Source: an uncultured Eubacteriales bacterium (GTDB lineage: Bacteria > Bacillota > Clostridia > Oscillospirales > Acutalibacteraceae). From it: a stretch of 64,000 nucleotides of DNA. The DNA lies in contig CAKSSJ010000001.1 in assembly GCA_934488615.1 (NCBI GenBank), forward strand, positions 62,001 to 126,000, read 5' to 3'. The notes under the pieces were generated by a model. The model was not told where the DNA came from. It saw only the letters and a list, made by a program, of their open reading frames with translations, and ran no database searches. The position numbers and the translations under genes were made by a program. Positions within the stretch are counted from its first letter, which is position 1. Every line of letters starts with the position of its first letter. This document shows, one piece after another, positions 53,321 to 62,391 of this stretch.

Positions 53321-54088
53321 ATGAAAGAGTATATCAGCCGTATCAGAGCAAACTGCAAGACATGGGAGCTTGTTTTCTGGTGGGTATTCAGGGCATTGAT
53401 GATCTATGCCTTTATCGCAGGATTTTTTAGAAAGCCGTTTGATATTTCCGACCCGCTTCAGGTCGGTGCAAACTTTATTGCAATGTTCGCTTGGGAAATT
53501 TTTATGCTGTTCCCTAAAAAGTGCTTCGTCAGATATATGCCGTCCTTGATACAGGATTTTTCGATAGTGATGATTTTTGCCGCTTCGTTCTGCGGCAAGT
53601 TCCTCAATTTTTACTATGATTCAAGATTTTGGGATTCGGGCATGCATTTGCTCAGCGGAGGACTTTGCGTTCTTCTCGGCTATGAGGTTGTCGTAGCAAT
53701 GCAAAAGCGAGACAAGAAACCTGTTTCAATTCCCGTTGCGCTGCTTTGCGCTCTTTGCTTCTCGTTCTTTGTTTCGACCTGTTGGGAGCTTGTCGAGTTC
53801 ACAATGGATCAGGTCATGACAAACCCCGCAAAGGGAACTATCGGAGACGCTCAGCACTGGTGCTACGAGCTTGCAAAGGGAACGCCGAAGGAGGCAACTC
53901 TCTTTGACCCGAAGAATATCGGCAGATGGCCGCTTATGGACACAATGGGAGATATAATACTCAACTCCATCGGTGCGGTTGTCGCATGGATATTCCTCAA
54001 GATTTTCCCGTACCATCACGGCAAGGTCTATGACGTCAACAAGGAAGTATCCGAAAATGCGGAAGAAAAAGAGCTTGTTACAAAATAA
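53321..54088 (+). CDS. YjdF/DUF2238-like polytopic membrane protein
   Basis: A 255-residue protein with about six hydrophobic segments. The family pattern is visible: FYYDSRFWDSGMHLLSGGL, SFFVSTCWELVEFTMDQ and PLMDTMGDIILNSIGAVVAW, with conserved acidic and histidine residues inside the membrane region. The function is unknown. The ATG at 53321 is chosen over one at 53297 because the promoter at 53251 would leave only ~11 nt before the earlier start, while AAAGGGTG precedes the later one. Confidence 0.8.
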   Translation: MKEYISRIRANCKTWELVFWWVFRALMIYAFIAGFFRKPFDISDPLQVGANFIAMFAWEIFMLFPKKCFVRYMPSLIQDFSIVMIFAASFCGKFLNFYYDSRFWDSGMHLLSGGLCVLLGYEVVVAMQKRDKKPVSIPVALLCALCFSFFVSTCWELVEFTMDQVMTNPAKGTIGDAQHWCYELAKGTPKEATLFDPKNIGRWPLMDTMGDIILNSIGAVVAWIFLKIFPYHHGKVYDVNKEVSENAEEKELVTK

Positions 54089-54126
54089 GCCTGTCTGATT
54101 TTTAATACAGATCAATTACATAAAAT

Positions 54127-54183
54127 AAAAGCTATAATCCACATCGCGGCAGCTTAAAGCCGAGAGTGAATTATAGCTTTTTT
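54127..54183 (+). terminator. Terminator after the YjdF-like gene
   Basis: AAAAGCTATAAT / ATTATAGCTTTT (54127-54138 with 54170-54181) with an inner stem, followed by TT. The outer stem resembles the hairpin at 24559. The stretch 54184-54332 after it shows nothing recognisable. Confidence 0.82.
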
Positions 54184-54332
54184 GTCTGAAAAATAAAACA
54201 GTGGATCTAGTTATATCCGCCGCAAAATGCTTTTAAAGAATGTGATTTATTTAACAACCGAAAATTTGAGAGTATGCCCCTCTAACCGTTCGAAAATCCT
54301 TTTCGCCGCGGCAGAACGTATTGTTTTTTACG

Positions 54333-54560
54333 TCATTTGTTTAGCTCGTCCGAAACAACCTCTTGAAAATGGCAAAGCTCGATTTTCGCAGAGTTCAAAA
54401 GCTCAACGAGATTAACAACAAAGTCTTTGTCAAGCGAAACGTCAACAAGCTCCGACTGTATTTTTGCAGAACAGCCTTCAACTGCGTCAATTCCGTAGGT
54501 TTTGAATTTTTTGCCGTCGATTAAAATACAGCTTTCTTTAATGAGATATTTGGTATTCAT
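54333..54560 (-). CDS. Small DUF6514-like protein
   Basis: A 75-residue protein beginning MNTKYLIKESCILIDGKKFK, with TYGIDAVEG and a final CHFQEVVSDEL, resembling the DUF6514 family of clostridia (strand-rich start with YGI, then LN...L...H...V.D.L). The function is unknown. The ATG at 54560 follows GGTGGAAAT. It has its own near-perfect promoter, so it is expressed independently. Confidence 0.72.
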   Translation of the reverse strand: MNTKYLIKESCILIDGKKFKTYGIDAVEGCSAKIQSELVDVSLDKDFVVNLVELLNSAKIELCHFQEVVSDELNK

Positions 54561-54598
54561 ATTTCCACCTTGAATCGTGAACAAAAATAACTTTTTAT

Positions 54599-54627
54599 AT
54601 TATAGTACCGAATTTTTGTCTTGTCAA
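54599..54627 (-). promoter_or_regulatory. Perfect consensus promoter of the DUF6514-like gene
   Basis: On the minus strand TTGACA (54627-54622), 17 nt, TATAAT (54604-54599), 38 nt before the ATG. Confidence 0.87.
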
Positions 54628-54701
54628 TAAAAACGTGAAATTTAATAACAATTTTTTATAAAAGATATCATTTTTTGTCATCTAAGATAGGGCGAGGGTC
54701 G

Positions 54702-54740
54702 AAAAAACGCAGAGACGGTCGAAAAAAAACGAATCTGCGT
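54702..54740 (-). terminator. Terminator of the D,D-carboxypeptidase gene
   Basis: Stem ACGCAGA / TCTGCGT (54707-54713 with 54734-54740), followed on the minus strand by T6. It lies 12 nt after the stop. Confidence 0.72.
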
Positions 54741-54752
54741 GGCTGTTTTTAT

Positions 54753-56114
54753 TTATTTTTTGCTTTTGGAATCTTGCTTAAGCTCACTGTATTTGAACAT
54801 TTTCAGTTCGCGGTTCTTTTTCCTTCTTCTGTTCGCTCTGATATAGAGTGCAATGTATGCGGCAATGACAAGAATGACAATTATAATCAAAATCTTGAAA
54901 ACGGTGCTAGCCGTCATTCTTTTGAGCGCCGCCTTCAGATAAAGGAGCATACTCATGTTTGCGCTCTCGGCAACAACAAGCTCAACCGTGCCGATCTGAC
55001 GCTCGGCGAACATTATTTTCGCCTTGCAGACCGTATCGCCTTTTTTAAACGGTGCATCGAGAGCTTCGGGCAAATCAATCGGTTCAAAGCTGACGCTTTC
55101 GGAACCGTTTCCCTCGGGAACGAGAGCGAGAACCTCATTCTTAGCTACAAGCCGAACATTGTCCATGTCCCAGCAATAATTCACGGGAACGGTTGTAACA
55201 AACTGGGCTTCCTTTGTTACGATCTCATAGCTGAGGTTGTCAAATGCCCATTCAAACATTCTTACCGCGTCAAGTATCGCTTGGTTTTCGGTGTCGTTAT
55301 CGCTGTCCGTATCCTTATACGGTCCTCCCATAGCAATTGCAAGATAGCTGTAGCCGTCCCTTGAAGCGATTGAAATAATGCTTTCGCCCTCGGCATTGCT
55401 TGAGCCTGTCTTGATGCCCTTGCTGTAGTCGTAATAGTAATCGGGGAAGCCGTAGTTGAGCATGTAGTTTGTATTGACAATCGTGCGTTCTTCATTTTTA
55501 TTCGTTTTCTGAAGATCATAGGTCAGCATCTTAACTATCGTCTCAAAAACGGAGTATTTCATTGCCGCACGGGTGATTTTGGCAAGATCGTTTGCGGTTG
55601 ATTTCTGGTTGGCGTCGTCAAGCCCGTGCGGATTGGTGAACTTGGTTTTATTGCAGCCGAGCTTTTTGGCGGCGGCATTCATTTTGTTTACAAAATTTGC
55701 AACACCCTTGCCGTATTCGTCCGCAAGGACCAGAGCGGCGTCATTTCCGCTCGGAATAAGCAGACAGCACAGCAGATCGTAAACGCTGATTACCTCGCCG
55801 TCCTGAAGCCCCGACATGATACAGCCTGTTCCGTAAAGGCTTTCAAGCGATGAGCCTGAAACCGTGACCTTCTTGCTGAGATCTTTTTCGTTCTGGAGAA
55901 CAACAAGGGCGGTCATTATTTTGGTCAGAGATGACGGGTCGGCAGGCTGATCCGCATTTTTGTCAATAATTACGGCATTGCTGTCGAGATTGATCAGCAG
56001 GTCGATCTTGGAATAAAGCTCAACATCGGCCGAATAATCGGTTGCGCAGGCAGGAATAACGGTTGATGTGAAAATCAAAGCGGCGCAACAAATAAAAATA
56101 ATAAATTTTTTCAT
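54753..56114 (-). CDS. D-alanyl-D-alanine carboxypeptidase, S11 family (DacF-like)
   Basis: A penicillin-binding protein that trims peptidoglycan pentapeptides. The 453-residue protein has a signal peptide (1-~24), the S62-x2-K65 motif (SLTK), S122-G-N and K235-T-G (GIKTGSSN), all three serine-protease motifs of the S11 family. A beta-sandwich follows, then a C-terminal membrane helix (~412-434) with a basic tail, so it is anchored at both its mature end and outside. The ATG at 56114 follows GGGTG; a TTG further upstream has no ribosome-binding site. Confidence 0.92.
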   Translation of the reverse strand: MKKFIIFICCAALIFTSTVIPACATDYSADVELYSKIDLLINLDSNAVIIDKNADQPADPSSLTKIMTALVVLQNEKDLSKKVTVSGSSLESLYGTGCIMSGLQDGEVISVYDLLCCLLIPSGNDAALVLADEYGKGVANFVNKMNAAAKKLGCNKTKFTNPHGLDDANQKSTANDLAKITRAAMKYSVFETIVKMLTYDLQKTNKNEERTIVNTNYMLNYGFPDYYYDYSKGIKTGSSNAEGESIISIASRDGYSYLAIAMGGPYKDTDSDNDTENQAILDAVRMFEWAFDNLSYEIVTKEAQFVTTVPVNYCWDMDNVRLVAKNEVLALVPEGNGSESVSFEPIDLPEALDAPFKKGDTVCKAKIMFAERQIGTVELVVAESANMSMLLYLKAALKRMTASTVFKILIIIVILVIAAYIALYIRANRRRKKNRELKMFKYSELKQDSKSKK

Positions 56115-56167
56115 AGACAAGACACCCAAACTTGTAGTATTATATATTATAAGTAATCATTTGTTAC

Positions 56168-56209
56168 TTAAGGCAATTCGCACACCGCAATTGTGCTGTA
56201 TTGCATTAA
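56168..56209. repeat. REP-like palindromic repeat, copy 2
   Basis: TTAAGGCAATTCGCACA on the left and TTGTGCTGTATTGCATTAA on the right form an imperfect inverted repeat. It lies between divergent genes and matches the family at 29031 and 59979. Confidence 0.7.
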
Positions 56210-56287
56210 AAACATTATAGCAGATAAGATTATAAAAATAAATATGAAAAATAAAAAATTTATCACATTTTGGGGAGTGATCTGATA

Positions 56288-56980
56288 ATGGTTTACGCAA
56301 CAGGTGATATGCACGGCGATTACGCCCTCTTTTCACAGAAAAAATTTAAGAATATTAAAGAGGGCGACACCCTTATTGTCTGCGGAGATTTCGGATTTAT
56401 ATGGCGCGGCGATTCCAAGGAGAAAAAAATTCTCGATAAGCTCGGCAAGAAGAAATACAGAATTCTTTTTGTAGACGGAACGCACGAAAACTTCGATCTG
56501 ATATCAAGATATCCTGTTGTGAGCTTTGCAGGCGGCAAGGCACACAAGATAAGGGACAATATTTATCATTTAATGAGAGGTCAGATCTTTGAAATCGAGG
56601 AAGAAAAGTATTTCACCATGGGCGGCGGAGAAAGCCCCGATATTGACATGAGGGTTGACCATGATACCTGGTCAAGAGCCGAGATCCCAACACAGGAGGA
56701 AATACGCGAGGGCGCAGAGAATCTTGAGAGATGCAAGTATAAGGTGGACTACATGATCACGCATGAGCCATCGCAGAAAATCAAGAATTTTCTCAAGCTC
56801 AGGGAGAATGAACCGCTCACCGTTTCGGGACTTAACGCATATCTTCAGGAGCTGAGCACAAACTGCGATTTCAAGCGCTGGTTTTTCGGCAGTATGCATG
56901 AGGACAAGTTTGTTTCCGCAACGCAGATTGCCCTGTTCCAGAATCTTGTAAATGTTCAGACGGGTGAAATTGTTTCATGA
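56288..56980 (+). CDS. Metallophosphoesterase-like protein with altered metal-site motifs
   Basis: A 230-residue protein. It begins YATGDMHGD and has CGDFGFIW, both typical of a calcineurin-like family of Firmicutes, and [10 protein letters not shown], another family block. Where family members have DGNHENF it has DGTHENF, and where they have GHxH it has GSMHED, so the usual asparagine and one histidine of the two-metal site are replaced. Activity may be reduced or changed. The ATG at 56288 follows GGGGAGTGATCTG. Its stop overlaps the start region of deoC. Confidence 0.8.
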   Translation: MVYATGDMHGDYALFSQKKFKNIKEGDTLIVCGDFGFIWRGDSKEKKILDKLGKKKYRILFVDGTHENFDLISRYPVVSFAGGKAHKIRDNIYHLMRGQIFEIEEEKYFTMGGGESPDIDMRVDHDTWSRAEIPTQEEIREGAENLERCKYKVDYMITHEPSQKIKNFLKLRENEPLTVSGLNAYLQELSTNCDFKRWFFGSMHEDKFVSATQIALFQNLVNVQTGEIVS

Positions 56981-56991
56981 CGGAGGGGAAT

Positions 56992-57657
56992 ATGGATATT
57001 AAGGCTATACTTTCAAAGGTTGATCACACACTTCTCTCTCAGTCGGCGACGTGGGAGCAGATAAAACAGATTTGCGATGACGGCATAAAATACGGCTGTG
57101 CCTCCGTTTGTATTCCTGCAAGCTATGTTAAACAGGCGGCGGAATATGTTGACGGAAAAATTTCCGTTTGTACGGTTATCGGCTTTCCAAACGGCTATTC
57201 CACAACGGCGGCGAAATGCTTTGAGGCGGAGGACGCAGTGAAAAACGGTGCCGAAGAAATTGACATGGTAATAAACATCGGCGCGCTTAAGGATAAAAAA
57301 TACGAGTTCATGCTCAATGAAATAAATGCTGTCAAAGCGGCGTGCCACGGTAAGCTTCTTAAGGTTATTATTGAGACTTGTCTGCTGACCGAGGACGAAA
57401 AAATAAAGATGTGCGAGATCGTTTCCGAATCGGGCGCGGACTTTATCAAGACCTCAACCGGTTTTTCAACCGCAGGTGCAACAAGAGAGGACGTTGCGCT
57501 CTTTGCCAAGCACGTCACGGGCGGAACGAATATTAAAGCCGCAGGCGGAATCGCTTCCCTTGCCGATGCCGAGGATTTTATTAAGCTCGGCGCGGACAGG
57601 CTCGGCACAAGCAGAATAGTTAAGATCGTAAAAAATGAAGAAGCAAGCGGATATTGA
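56992..57657 (+). CDS. deoC: Deoxyribose-phosphate aldolase
   Basis: Splits deoxyribose 5-phosphate into glyceraldehyde 3-phosphate and acetaldehyde in nucleoside breakdown. The 221-residue TIM barrel has [10 protein letters not shown], the [13 protein letters not shown] strand and the Schiff-base lysine K153 in FIKTSTGF, followed by IKAAGGI. The ATG at 56992 follows CGGAGGGGAAT. It starts 11 nt after the phosphoesterase stop. Confidence 0.94.
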   Translation: MDIKAILSKVDHTLLSQSATWEQIKQICDDGIKYGCASVCIPASYVKQAAEYVDGKISVCTVIGFPNGYSTTAAKCFEAEDAVKNGAEEIDMVINIGALKDKKYEFMLNEINAVKAACHGKLLKVIIETCLLTEDEKIKMCEIVSESGADFIKTSTGFSTAGATREDVALFAKHVTGGTNIKAAGGIASLADAEDFIKLGADRLGTSRIVKIVKNEEASGY

Positions 57658-57691
57658 TTGTATTGCTTGCATAAGCAAAAGGATTAAGAAT

Positions 57692-58858
57692 ATGGCGAAT
57701 AATTTATATTACGGAAGAGGCAAGGATGAGGATAACAAAAGCTTGATCGCTTTCCTTGACGAGGTTTTTTTCACAGACGATCCCGACGGCAGAGATTTTC
57801 TCAATCTGCTCCCGAAATGCTACAAGGATCAGTACCGCCCTGCTTACAATAATTTTGTTGTTCAGGATGAGAACGGCGAGTTCCGTTCCGCAATCGGCAG
57901 CTTTTATAACGATATGACGGTCGGCGGAGAACAGATAAAGGCATGCTGTATCGGCAACGTTGCGGTCGGCACAAAATACAGGTCAATGGGCTATATGATC
58001 GAGCTTATGGAGCTTTCGGTCGAGGACATGAAAAAGAACGGAGTTGACGTAGCCTACCTTGGCGGTCAGCGCCAGCGTTACGGCTATTTCGGATTTGAGT
58101 CCTCGGGTACAGTCTACCGATTCCATTTCAGCCGAAGCGCATACAGACACGCGCTCAAGGCGATGCCCTGCGGACTTGAAATCGAAAAGCTCAGAGCGGA
58201 CGACAGGGAAAGCATTGAAAATATAGACAAGCTCTATAGAAAGCTTCCCGTCAGGTCAAATCGCAGACCCGAGAGCTATTACGATGTTCTTTGCTCATGG
58301 AGAGATCGTCCGTACATACTCAAAAAGGACGGCGAATTCGTAGGATATTTTGTCCTCGATTATCATAAGGGCTGTGTTTGCGAATTTGATGTAACGGACA
58401 ATAAATATTACCCCAATCTTGTTGCCGCTGCGCTCGAAAAAACAGAGGAGTACAGAGTTTCGTTTGTTGTTGCTCCGTTTGAAACGGACAAGCTTGAATT
58501 CCTTACAGGTGTATCTGACGGCCTTGAAATTGACGGCTGTGAGATGATTCTTGTTTATAATTTTGAAAAGGTCATAAGGGCTTATCTCAAAGCAAAGGCA
58601 AGCTACTCAAAGCTTTGCGACGGAGAGCTTACCGTTCTTATTCACGGCAAATACGGCGACGAAAATCTCCGCGTCAAGGTGCTTGACAATAAGGTTACGG
58701 TCGAAAAATTTGACGGCAAAGCGGAATTCGAATTGAACCACCATGCCGCAACAAGAGCATTTTTCTCGAATCTTGCGTCGGACAGAATGATTTTCCCCGC
58801 AAATGTTCAGCAGTGGCTTCCGCTTCATGTTTTTCTGTTCTCATCCGATACAATGTAA
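57692..58858 (+). CDS. Eis-like GNAT N-acetyltransferase
   Basis: A 388-residue protein of the Eis type: an N-terminal GNAT domain (CCIGNVAVGTKYRSMGYMIELM is the acetyl-CoA binding region, then LGGQRQRYGYFGFE), a second GNAT-like domain (~170-290) and a C-terminal sterol-carrier-like domain. Eis homologues acetylate aminoglycosides or peptides; the target here is unknown. The ATG at 57692 follows AAAGGATTAAGAAT, overlapping nothing. It lies in a run with deoC and galM. Confidence 0.86.
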   Translation: MANNLYYGRGKDEDNKSLIAFLDEVFFTDDPDGRDFLNLLPKCYKDQYRPAYNNFVVQDENGEFRSAIGSFYNDMTVGGEQIKACCIGNVAVGTKYRSMGYMIELMELSVEDMKKNGVDVAYLGGQRQRYGYFGFESSGTVYRFHFSRSAYRHALKAMPCGLEIEKLRADDRESIENIDKLYRKLPVRSNRRPESYYDVLCSWRDRPYILKKDGEFVGYFVLDYHKGCVCEFDVTDNKYYPNLVAAALEKTEEYRVSFVVAPFETDKLEFLTGVSDGLEIDGCEMILVYNFEKVIRAYLKAKASYSKLCDGELTVLIHGKYGDENLRVKVLDNKVTVEKFDGKAEFELNHHAATRAFFSNLASDRMIFPANVQQWLPLHVFLFSSDTM

Positions 58859-58870
58859 GGAGGAAATACA

Positions 58871-59914
58871 ATGTCAGTAAGCATTTCATTTTTCGGAAAT
58901 ATGCCCGACGGCAAAGAGGTCAGGCTTTTTACAATAAAAAATTCCAACGGAATAATTTTGCAGGTTATAACCCTCGGCGCAACGCTTCAGGCGCTTTATG
59001 CTCCCGACAAATACGGCAGAGTGAACGATATTACGGTAGGCTTCGACAGCCTTTACGGCCATCTTAATTTCACGGATTACCAGGGCAAGGTTGTCGGCAG
59101 ATATGCCAACAGAATCGCAAACGGTTCATTCGAGATGAACGGCAAAAAGATTCAGCTCACTCAGAACGAAAAGGGCAAGACCTGTCTCCACAGTGCAGGC
59201 GAATTTTCAAATGCCGTTTGGGACGCAGAGACCGTAGGCAATAACGCGGTCGAGCTTTCCTACACCAGCCCCGACGGCGCAAGCGGCTTTGAGGGCAAGA
59301 TGGATGCGAGGGTGAAATATACTCTCACCGAGGATAACAAGGTTGAAATTGAGTACAGCGCAGTCAGCGACAAGGACACGGTTATCAATTTCACCAACCA
59401 TACATATTTTAATCTCAGTGGCTCTGCAATGAGTGACGTGCTCGGTCATGTGCTCAAGCTCAATGCGAAGAAATTTACACCGACCGATGAGGACAGTATT
59501 CCGACGGGTCAGCTCCGTTCGGTTTTCAACACACCGTTTGATTTCACAAATCCGACCTCTATCGGCAAGAGAATTCACGACAGAGACACTCAGCTCGTGA
59601 TGTGCAGAGGCTATGACCATAATTTCTGCCTTGACCATGTTGAGGGTGAAGCGGACGCGGTTGTTTATGAGCCTGTCAGCGGCAGACAGCTCAAGGTTTA
59701 TACCGACCTCCCGGGTGTTCAGCTCTACACGGGCAACTTCCTTGACGGCACGATTATCGGCAAGGGCGGACTTCCGCTCGTTCAGCATGCGGGCTTCTGC
59801 CTTGAAACTCAGTATTATCCCGATACGCCGAATCACCCCGATTTTCCGCAGTGCACATTCAAGGCAGGCGAGGAATACAAGTCAAAAACCACGTTTGAAA
59901 TAAATGTATTTTAA
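58871..59914 (+). CDS. galM: Aldose 1-epimerase (galactose mutarotase)
   Basis: Converts between alpha and beta anomers of galactose and glucose. The 347-residue beta-sandwich has VGRYANRIANGSFEMNGKK, FTNHTYFNLSG with a catalytic histidine, YDHNFCLD with the second histidine, and FCLETQYYPDTPNHPDFP with the catalytic glutamate. AAGGAGGAAATACA precedes the ATG. It could serve the sugars released by the GH27 and GH3 enzymes. Confidence 0.95.
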   Translation: MSVSISFFGNMPDGKEVRLFTIKNSNGIILQVITLGATLQALYAPDKYGRVNDITVGFDSLYGHLNFTDYQGKVVGRYANRIANGSFEMNGKKIQLTQNEKGKTCLHSAGEFSNAVWDAETVGNNAVELSYTSPDGASGFEGKMDARVKYTLTEDNKVEIEYSAVSDKDTVINFTNHTYFNLSGSAMSDVLGHVLKLNAKKFTPTDEDSIPTGQLRSVFNTPFDFTNPTSIGKRIHDRDTQLVMCRGYDHNFCLDHVEGEADAVVYEPVSGRQLKVYTDLPGVQLYTGNFLDGTIIGKGGLPLVQHAGFCLETQYYPDTPNHPDFPQCTFKAGEEYKSKTTFEINVF

Positions 59915-59978
59915 AGAATATTTTTGATTAGTTCACAAAATGGACAAATTAAAAAGTATAATTAAGATAAAGACAATG

Positions 59979-60036
59979 TTAAGGCAATACCGCACAAATT
60001 GAGGTGTATGCCTCAATTGTACGATATTGCGTTTAA
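59979..60036. repeat. REP-like palindromic repeat, copy 3 (best conserved)
   Basis: TTAAGGCAATACCGCACAAA...GAGG on the left, a TGTATG loop, and CCTCAATTGTACGATATTGC...TTTAA on the right form a ~58-bp imperfect palindrome. It ends 27 nt before the response-regulator ATG, so it is part of that leader. Confidence 0.77.
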
Positions 60037-60063
60037 GGGTCTTATTGAAACGGAGGAATTACT

Positions 60064-60765
60064 ATGGCAACAGAAAAAATTCTTGTAGTTGATGATGACA
60101 CCAATATATGCGAGCTTCTCAGACTTTATCTTGAAAAAGAGGGCTACAGCGTTACTATCGCAAACACAGGTATGCAGGCTGTTAAGCTCTTTGCTGAGCA
60201 TCAGCCTGATCTTATGCTCCTTGACATAATGCTTCCCGAGCTTGACGGATGGCAGGTTTGCCGTGAAATCAGAAAATATTCCAACAAGCCGATCATCATG
60301 CTCACCGCCAAGGGCGAGACCTTTGATAAGGTTCTCGGTCTGGAGCTCGGAGCTGATGATTATATCACAAAGCCGTTTGAGGCAAAGGAGGTTCTTGCAA
60401 GAATCAAGGCGGTTCTCCGCAGAACATCGAATGCCTCCGCTCCCGAAGCCGAGAGCAATATCAAGCAGGTTTCCTATGATAATCTGTCAATAAATCTCAC
60501 AAACTATGAATTGAGAGTAAAGGGCGAAAAGGTTGACGCTCCGCCGAAGGAGCTCGAGCTTCTCTATCACCTTGCAAGCAACCCGAACAGAGTTTTCACA
60601 AGAGATCAGCTTCTTGACGAGGTTTGGGGCTTTGACTATTACGGCGACAGCAGAACGGTTGACGTTCATGTTAAGCGTATCCGTGAAAAGCTTGAGGGCG
60701 TTTCCGACAAATGGGAGATCAAGACCGTCTGGAGCGTCGGATATAAATTTGAGACCAAGGACTGA
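60064..60765 (+). CDS. OmpR/PhoB-family response regulator
   Basis: A 233-residue regulator. The receiver domain (1-~120) has acidic DDD at 10-12, phosphorylation site D54 (LLDIMLPELDG) and LTAKGE. The winged-helix domain (~135-230) has LNYEL-type strand, PPKELELLYHLASNPNRVF and RTVDVHVKRIREKL. It starts after CGGAGGAATTACT and is followed after 6 nt by its histidine kinase, then by an HtrA-like protease, suggesting envelope-stress control. Confidence 0.95.
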   Translation: MATEKILVVDDDTNICELLRLYLEKEGYSVTIANTGMQAVKLFAEHQPDLMLLDIMLPELDGWQVCREIRKYSNKPIIMLTAKGETFDKVLGLELGADDYITKPFEAKEVLARIKAVLRRTSNASAPEAESNIKQVSYDNLSINLTNYELRVKGEKVDAPPKELELLYHLASNPNRVFTRDQLLDEVWGFDYYGDSRTVDVHVKRIREKLEGVSDKWEIKTVWSVGYKFETKD

Positions 60766-60771
60766 TGATCC

Positions 60772-62277
60772 ATGGGAAGAAGATTGAAAAAAGACCCTAA
60801 AAACAAAAAGCTGTTTTACAAGTATCTTTCAATTATTACTTTGGTGAGTCTGCTCAGTGTGCTTATTGTATGTTCGACCTATCTCGGAATTGCTTCAAAA
60901 TACCGCAACGATGAGCAGCTCTCAACGCTCGAAAGAAACACGACGATTATTTCCAAAAACTCGGAAAAGATATTAAGCCAGTTTTCGGGAAGGTACGGAA
61001 GCGGAGATGAGGTTGACATTTCGCCTCTCTCAATGATATGCAACACGATAAACAATATGTCGGCGGCGCTTGATGCGGATATATTTATCATCAACATGAA
61101 CGGCGAGGTCGTTGTTTGTAAGGAAATGATGAGCGACCGATTCAGGTTTGATTCAAATGCGACATGCGTTGTTCACGGCGGCTACAAGATAGATCAATCC
61201 ATTATAGACGCCGCAACGGATAAGGATTATACCGAGGTCGGCAGACTGGGAACTACCTTTGTAAGAACTCAGCTCACCGCTGCATCGCCGATAAAGCTCA
61301 ATAACAAGACCGTTGCAATCGTTATCGCGACGGAGAAGATTACCTCAAGCTGGTACGGATATGCCAAAAGAATGCTTCAGATCTTCCTTGTAGCGGCGCT
61401 TTTCTCCTTGGTTGTTTCATTCCTCGCAGTTTACTATCTCAGCTACCGCCTGACGCGGCCGCTCAGAGATATGGCAACCGCAACCGAGCATTACGCGCAG
61501 GGCGATTTCAGCTATAAGGTCAAGGTTCGGGGGCATGATGAGGTTGCACAGCTTTCCGAAGCGTTCAACACAATGGCAATGTCGCTTTCAGCGCTTGAAA
61601 GCTCGCGAAGGAGCTTTGTCGCCAATGTTTCGCACGAGCTGAAAACACCGATGACCTCGATCGGCGGCTTCATTGACGGAATGCTTGACGGAACGATAAG
61701 CGAGGATAAATACGATTATTATTTGAGAATCGTTTCCGATGAGGTCAAGCGGCTTTCAAGGCTTGTTACGGGAATGCTCAATATGTCCAAGCTCGAAGCG
61801 GGCGAAATGCAGATAAATATGAAGCAATTCGATATCTGCGCGGATATCTTTAAAACCCTGCTCTCGTTTGAAAGGAAAATCAACGATAAAAAGATTGAAA
61901 TTCTCGGACTTGACAAGATGGAGAGCATGACGGTGAGTGCCGATGAGGATATGATGATGCAGGTTATCTATAATCTCATTGACAATGCCGTTAAGTTTAC
62001 ACCCAAGGGCGGATATATCGAGTTCAAGGCTTACCGCGACAAGGAAAAGCTCTTTGTCAGCATCAAAAACAGCGGAGCGGGTATTGAACGCGAGGAAGCG
62101 GAAAAGATTTTTGAAAGATTCTATAAAATTGATAAATCCAGAAGCTACGATGTCAAGGGCGCAGGCCTCGGTCTTTACCTTGTCAAGAGCATAATCGAGC
62201 TTCACGGAGGTCAGATCGTATGCAGCAGCAAGCTGAACGAATATACACAATTTGTATTCTGGCTTCCGAACGTTTAA
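60772..62277 (+). CDS. HAMP-domain sensor histidine kinase
   Basis: A 501-residue membrane kinase with two membrane segments (~20-40 and ~203-225) flanking a ~160-residue extracytoplasmic sensor domain. Then come HAMP (~226-280), the phospho-acceptor H288 in VSHELKTPMTSIGGF, NLIDNAVKFTPKGG (N box) and GAGLGLYLVKSI (G box). It is coupled to the response regulator 6 nt upstream. The signal sensed is not known. Confidence 0.94.
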   Translation: MGRRLKKDPKNKKLFYKYLSIITLVSLLSVLIVCSTYLGIASKYRNDEQLSTLERNTTIISKNSEKILSQFSGRYGSGDEVDISPLSMICNTINNMSAALDADIFIINMNGEVVVCKEMMSDRFRFDSNATCVVHGGYKIDQSIIDAATDKDYTEVGRLGTTFVRTQLTAASPIKLNNKTVAIVIATEKITSSWYGYAKRMLQIFLVAALFSLVVSFLAVYYLSYRLTRPLRDMATATEHYAQGDFSYKVKVRGHDEVAQLSEAFNTMAMSLSALESSRRSFVANVSHELKTPMTSIGGFIDGMLDGTISEDKYDYYLRIVSDEVKRLSRLVTGMLNMSKLEAGEMQINMKQFDICADIFKTLLSFERKINDKKIEILGLDKMESMTVSADEDMMMQVIYNLIDNAVKFTPKGGYIEFKAYRDKEKLFVSIKNSGAGIEREEAEKIFERFYKIDKSRSYDVKGAGLGLYLVKSIIELHGGQIVCSSKLNEYTQFVFWLPNV

Positions 62278-62391
62278 TGTTTGTTTACAAATTATAAAAA
62301 CTGTCGTAAAAAGACGGGATTATACTTATAGACAACATAAGGAACCGAACGATATATCGGCTACCTATTAACAGTGCAGGAGGAATTATTT

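Noticed and set aside
54675..55364. 229-codon frame on the plus strand
   Set aside because: It is antisense to the D,D-carboxypeptidase gene, which has all three catalytic motifs; the frame has no ribosome-binding site and no motif.
59932..59962. Promoter TTCACA with TATAAT before the response regulator
   Set aside because: The spacer is 19 nt and the -35 is weak; the TATAAT may be real, but the pair is not convincing.
62284..62312. TTTACA-17-TAAAAA as promoter of the HtrA-like gene
   Set aside because: The -10 match is poor, and read-through from the kinase gene is just as likely.
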